A stretch of DNA of 29,653 bases, from assembly GCA_016190585.1 (NCBI GenBank), contig JACPQH010000100.1, forward strand, positions 1-29,653. Reading direction: 5' to 3'. This document shows positions 27,806 through 29,653 of this stretch, in pieces; position 1 is the stretch's first letter, and the number at the start of each line of letters is the position of its first letter. Both the position numbers and the translations under genes were made by a program. The stretch comes from Chloroflexota bacterium. GTDB lineage: Bacteria; Chloroflexota; Dehalococcoidia; Dehalococcoidales; RBG-16-60-22. The notes under the pieces are model-generated. The model saw nothing but the letters and a program-made list of their open reading frames with translations, made no database searches and was not told where the DNA came from.

Positions 27806-29035
27806 CTATCGCCAATTATCGCCACTGAGACGAACAGTAATAGAAGTCATAGAGTACTGCTGGGTTAGCGCACTATTGTAAATCCAGAACGTCACCGCCA
27901 CCGGCTCCCCCGGCGCAAATTCCGGATGGGTAATTTCTTCCCATTTTACGGTGTTTGAGTTGGGGACAGCCCAACTCCCCGCCGTAATGCTATCGGGTGA
28001 CGAATAAGTCGGCGCTACATCAAACTTCAGGACATCCGAAGTCAGGTCAGTCAAATCGGCATGTATATCGTAGGGCGCGGTGGCGTTCTTCACCGTGGCA
28101 GTTATCGTTGTATGGGTCTTCTTGTATTGCGCATTCCCAATTGCTTCAAAATTTACATTGAAAATCTGGGGAAAATCTGCTGTGGGGTCAAAACCGGCTA
28201 AAGACTTAGTGCTCAAGATTATTATACCAATGAACAAGCCTGACCCGGTTACCGACCCAGCGGGAAGCGTGATTACCTTGGTGGCTGTGCTGGTTATAGA
28301 AACAGTTCCTGCCGTCTCATTAACGCTGACCGACGTCTTGTCTGTGCTAGTGTCTTCAAGACGTTCCGTCCAAACATCCGGGTAATCCGTTGAAAGCGTT
28401 ATCGTTGCTGATTTAATCTTTGACTTGGTGATACTGCTGGTGTATGGCTTTAGGCCGATTGATTCCGCACCCACAGATGAAACGGGAGTAAAAAGGCTGG
28501 CGTTCAGCACAGGTATATATACATAATCGCCAACAACAAGCGGCTGTGTGTCTGTGGACACCTGTCCGTTGGCGAACTCACGGATAATAAGCCCGTGCTC
28601 ATAGACTATCTTGGCGCCGATAGCGCCCCGCACTTCATAGATAAGCCGGTTGGATGTGTAAGTTTCGGTAAAGGTTGGATCACCGGGAAAGTCGATGGTG
28701 TATTGCACGGTAATGGTGGCATCTTCCTTGGTCAGGGAGCCAGCTATTCCCTGGCCGGGATTGGCGAGGAACGGCCGCTGCGGATAGCGCGTCCCCAGGC
28801 GTATCGCGGTCGACTTCGGCGCGCCGCCGATGGCCACCATGCCGATATCCGCCTTCAGGGACAGCATGTCACCGTAAGCTGCTTCAAACGCCTCGAACTC
28901 GAGCTGCCGGTTCCAGGCGGGGACCTCGACTACCTGAATGGAAACGTAAAGCCCGGTCATTATCGTGAACATCATGATGGCCCCGATAACGACCGAGATG
29001 CCTTTTCTTTCTTGCCAGAGCTTTATTCCCTTCAC
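27806..29035 (-). CDS. archaeal-type class III signal peptide pilin-like protein
   Basis: A 409-residue protein with a short basic leader ending in R10-K11-G12, followed by the hydrophobic helix ISVVIGAIMMFTIMTGLYVS. This is the archaeal-type prepilin/archaellin cleavage pattern, without the bacterial Glu at position 5. The segment after the helix (GDMLSLKADI, then RYPQRPFLANP) resembles pilin-like proteins of methanogens and haloarchaea. The rest is Thr/Ser-rich and probably beta-stranded, as expected for a surface-exposed domain. Start GTG at 29033-29035 with GGAGAG upstream. It is the first gene of the pilus operon. Its central part (about 27900-28700) is visibly richer in A and T than neighbouring genes. 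No confident promoter was seen in 29036-29157. Confidence 0.8.
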   Translation of the reverse strand: MKGIKLWQERKGISVVIGAIMMFTIMTGLYVSIQVVEVPAWNRQLEFEAFEAAYGDMLSLKADIGMVAIGGAPKSTAIRLGTRYPQRPFLANPGQGIAGSLTKEDATITVQYTIDFPGDPTFTETYTSNRLIYEVRGAIGAKIVYEHGLIIREFANGQVSTDTQPLVVGDYVYIPVLNASLFTPVSSVGAESIGLKPYTSSITKSKIKSATITLSTDYPDVWTERLEDTSTDKTSVSVNETAGTVSITSTATKVITLPAGSVTGSGLFIGIIILSTKSLAGFDPTADFPQIFNVNFEAIGNAQYKKTHTTITATVKNATAPYDIHADLTDLTSDVLKFDVAPTYSSPDSITAGSWAVPNSNTVKWEEITHPEFAPGEPVAVTFWIYNSALTQQYSMTSITVRLSGDNWR

Positions 29036-29157
29036 GCCCCGGTCTCTCCGCTTAACAACGTATCACACCGTATTCCGGTAGAAAAGTCCTGTAGTTCTAT
29101 TTTCTCAGTAGTTTTTGACACGTGACCCGTATCTTCCTGTCCGTAATCCGTAAGAGG

Positions 29158-29191
29158 AAGGGGGGCCGGGGACCAGCCCCGAGACCCCCTT
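29158..29191 (-). terminator. GC-rich hairpin downstream of the partial pilin-like gene
   Basis: AAGGGGG (29158-29164) pairs with CCCCCTT (29185-29191), and inside it CGGGG pairs with CCCCG. It lies 21 bases after the stop codon on the minus strand. The following bases (CCTCTTAC) contain few Ts, so termination efficiency is uncertain. Confidence 0.55.
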
Positions 29192-29212
29192 CATTACTCC
29201 TGTCACTGGCGT

Positions 29213-29653
29213 CTAGTTTACTTTGATGGTATGGTTGGCCAGCGTGGCCTCGGTGGACTTGTGTATTATCTTGACGTTGAAGTCCGTAGCGCTGGTAACT
29301 TCATGTCCCGCTGTTGCGGGGTTGGATCCTTCGGCGAAATCTATCCGGTCGCCCGGGGTCAGGTCGTCGGTGCCGTCCGAGTCAACCCACTTCATTGTAA
29401 GGCCGGAGCTCATCGCTGCATATGCGTCGGCGGTCCACTCCGTGCCATCCAGGAAAGCGGTGTACTCCTCGCCATCCTCGATGTAGGTGACGACGGCCTT
29501 GAGCTCCTGCGGGGCGATGTTCTTGCCGCCCTCGATGATCAGCTTGGCGACCCTCTGGCCGGTGACGTTGCCGGATACGAGGACGACGCGCTCGTCATCT
29601 TCCAGGGATGACGCCAGGTTGGGTGAGACCTTGGGTTTGCCGGTCTGGTAAAC
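29213..29653 (-). CDS. pilin/archaellin-like protein, C-terminal part
   Basis: The last 146 codons of a gene that begins beyond the right edge. The visible protein starts VYQTGKPKVSP and ends in ANHTIKVN. It is rich in Asp, Thr and Val and alternates short strands (VVLVSGN, AKLIIEGGKN, AVVTYIEDG, FNVKIIHKS), like the outer beta domain of archaeal-type pilins and archaellins. The stretch DDLTPGDRIDF is common in such domains. The signal peptide cannot be checked because the N-terminus is missing. Its place directly before the pilus operon, followed by a hairpin, suits a separately expressed major pilin. Another secreted beta-rich protein is possible. Confidence 0.6.
   Translation of the reverse strand, partial: VYQTGKPKVSPNLASSLEDDERVVLVSGNVTGQRVAKLIIEGGKNIAPQELKAVVTYIEDGEEYTAFLDGTEWTADAYAAMSSGLTMKWVDSDGTDDLTPGDRIDFAEGSNPATAGHEVTSATDFNVKIIHKSTEATLANHTIKVN

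Noticed and set aside
29115..29120. TTGACA on the plus strand
   Set aside because: No -10 box at a usable distance and no plus-strand gene downstream.

Overview
The window reads as a GC-rich bacterial chromosome, most likely a Chloroflexota of the Dehalococcoidia type. This is inference: there is no rRNA or tRNA here. Support comes from bacterial NAD-dependent DNA ligase and peptidyl-tRNA hydrolase, TTGACA/TATAAT-like promoters and good Shine-Dalgarno sites, combined with archaeal-flavoured genes (a CetZ-like GTPase fragment, an archaeal-type pilus operon, a GvpD/KaiC-like ATPase) and repeated acyl-CoA dehydrogenase / family III CoA-transferase genes.

Region 1 (1-7037, all minus strand) is housekeeping. 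It holds the N-terminus of a CetZ/tubulin-like protein, gap, an MBL-fold hydrolase, eno, a LOG-like protein, pth and ligA. LOG-eno-MBL is one tight operon with a consensus promoter, and ligA-pth overlap by ATGA. An SPFH/prohibitin-like membrane protein follows on the plus strand (7208-8155).

Region 2 (8160-21063) is an accessory CoA-ester cluster: acyl-CoA dehydrogenase 1 plus a CoA-transferase, an MFS transporter, a double-domain CoA-transferase, an old-yellow-enzyme/dienoyl-CoA reductase-like flavoprotein, two alpha/beta-hydrolase-fold proteins, acyl-CoA dehydrogenase 2 and an enoyl-CoA hydratase homologue. Genes are arranged as divergent pairs driven by very similar TTGACA-17/18-TANNAT promoters. 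One pair has its two -35 boxes fused into a perfect palindrome, and another has an operator-like palindrome between the promoters. Several enzymes lack or swap canonical catalytic residues. The set looks like import, CoA activation, desaturation, hydration and reduction of an unidentified carboxylic acid.

Region 3 (21442-29653) has a plus-strand GvpD/KaiC-like ATPase converging on a minus-strand operon. That operon encodes an archaeal-type pilin, a FlaI/TadA-like ATPase, two FlaJ/TadC-like membrane proteins, a DUF1614 membrane protein and an A24 prepilin peptidase. A second, cut-off pilin-like reading frame lies at the right edge.

The intergenic gaps (4133-4395, 8156-8469, 12060-12340, 19151-19342, 21064-21441) carry no supported genes. 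They hold dispersed MITE-like palindromic repeats, one of which forms the end of pth. No CRISPR, transposase, rRNA or tRNA was seen.
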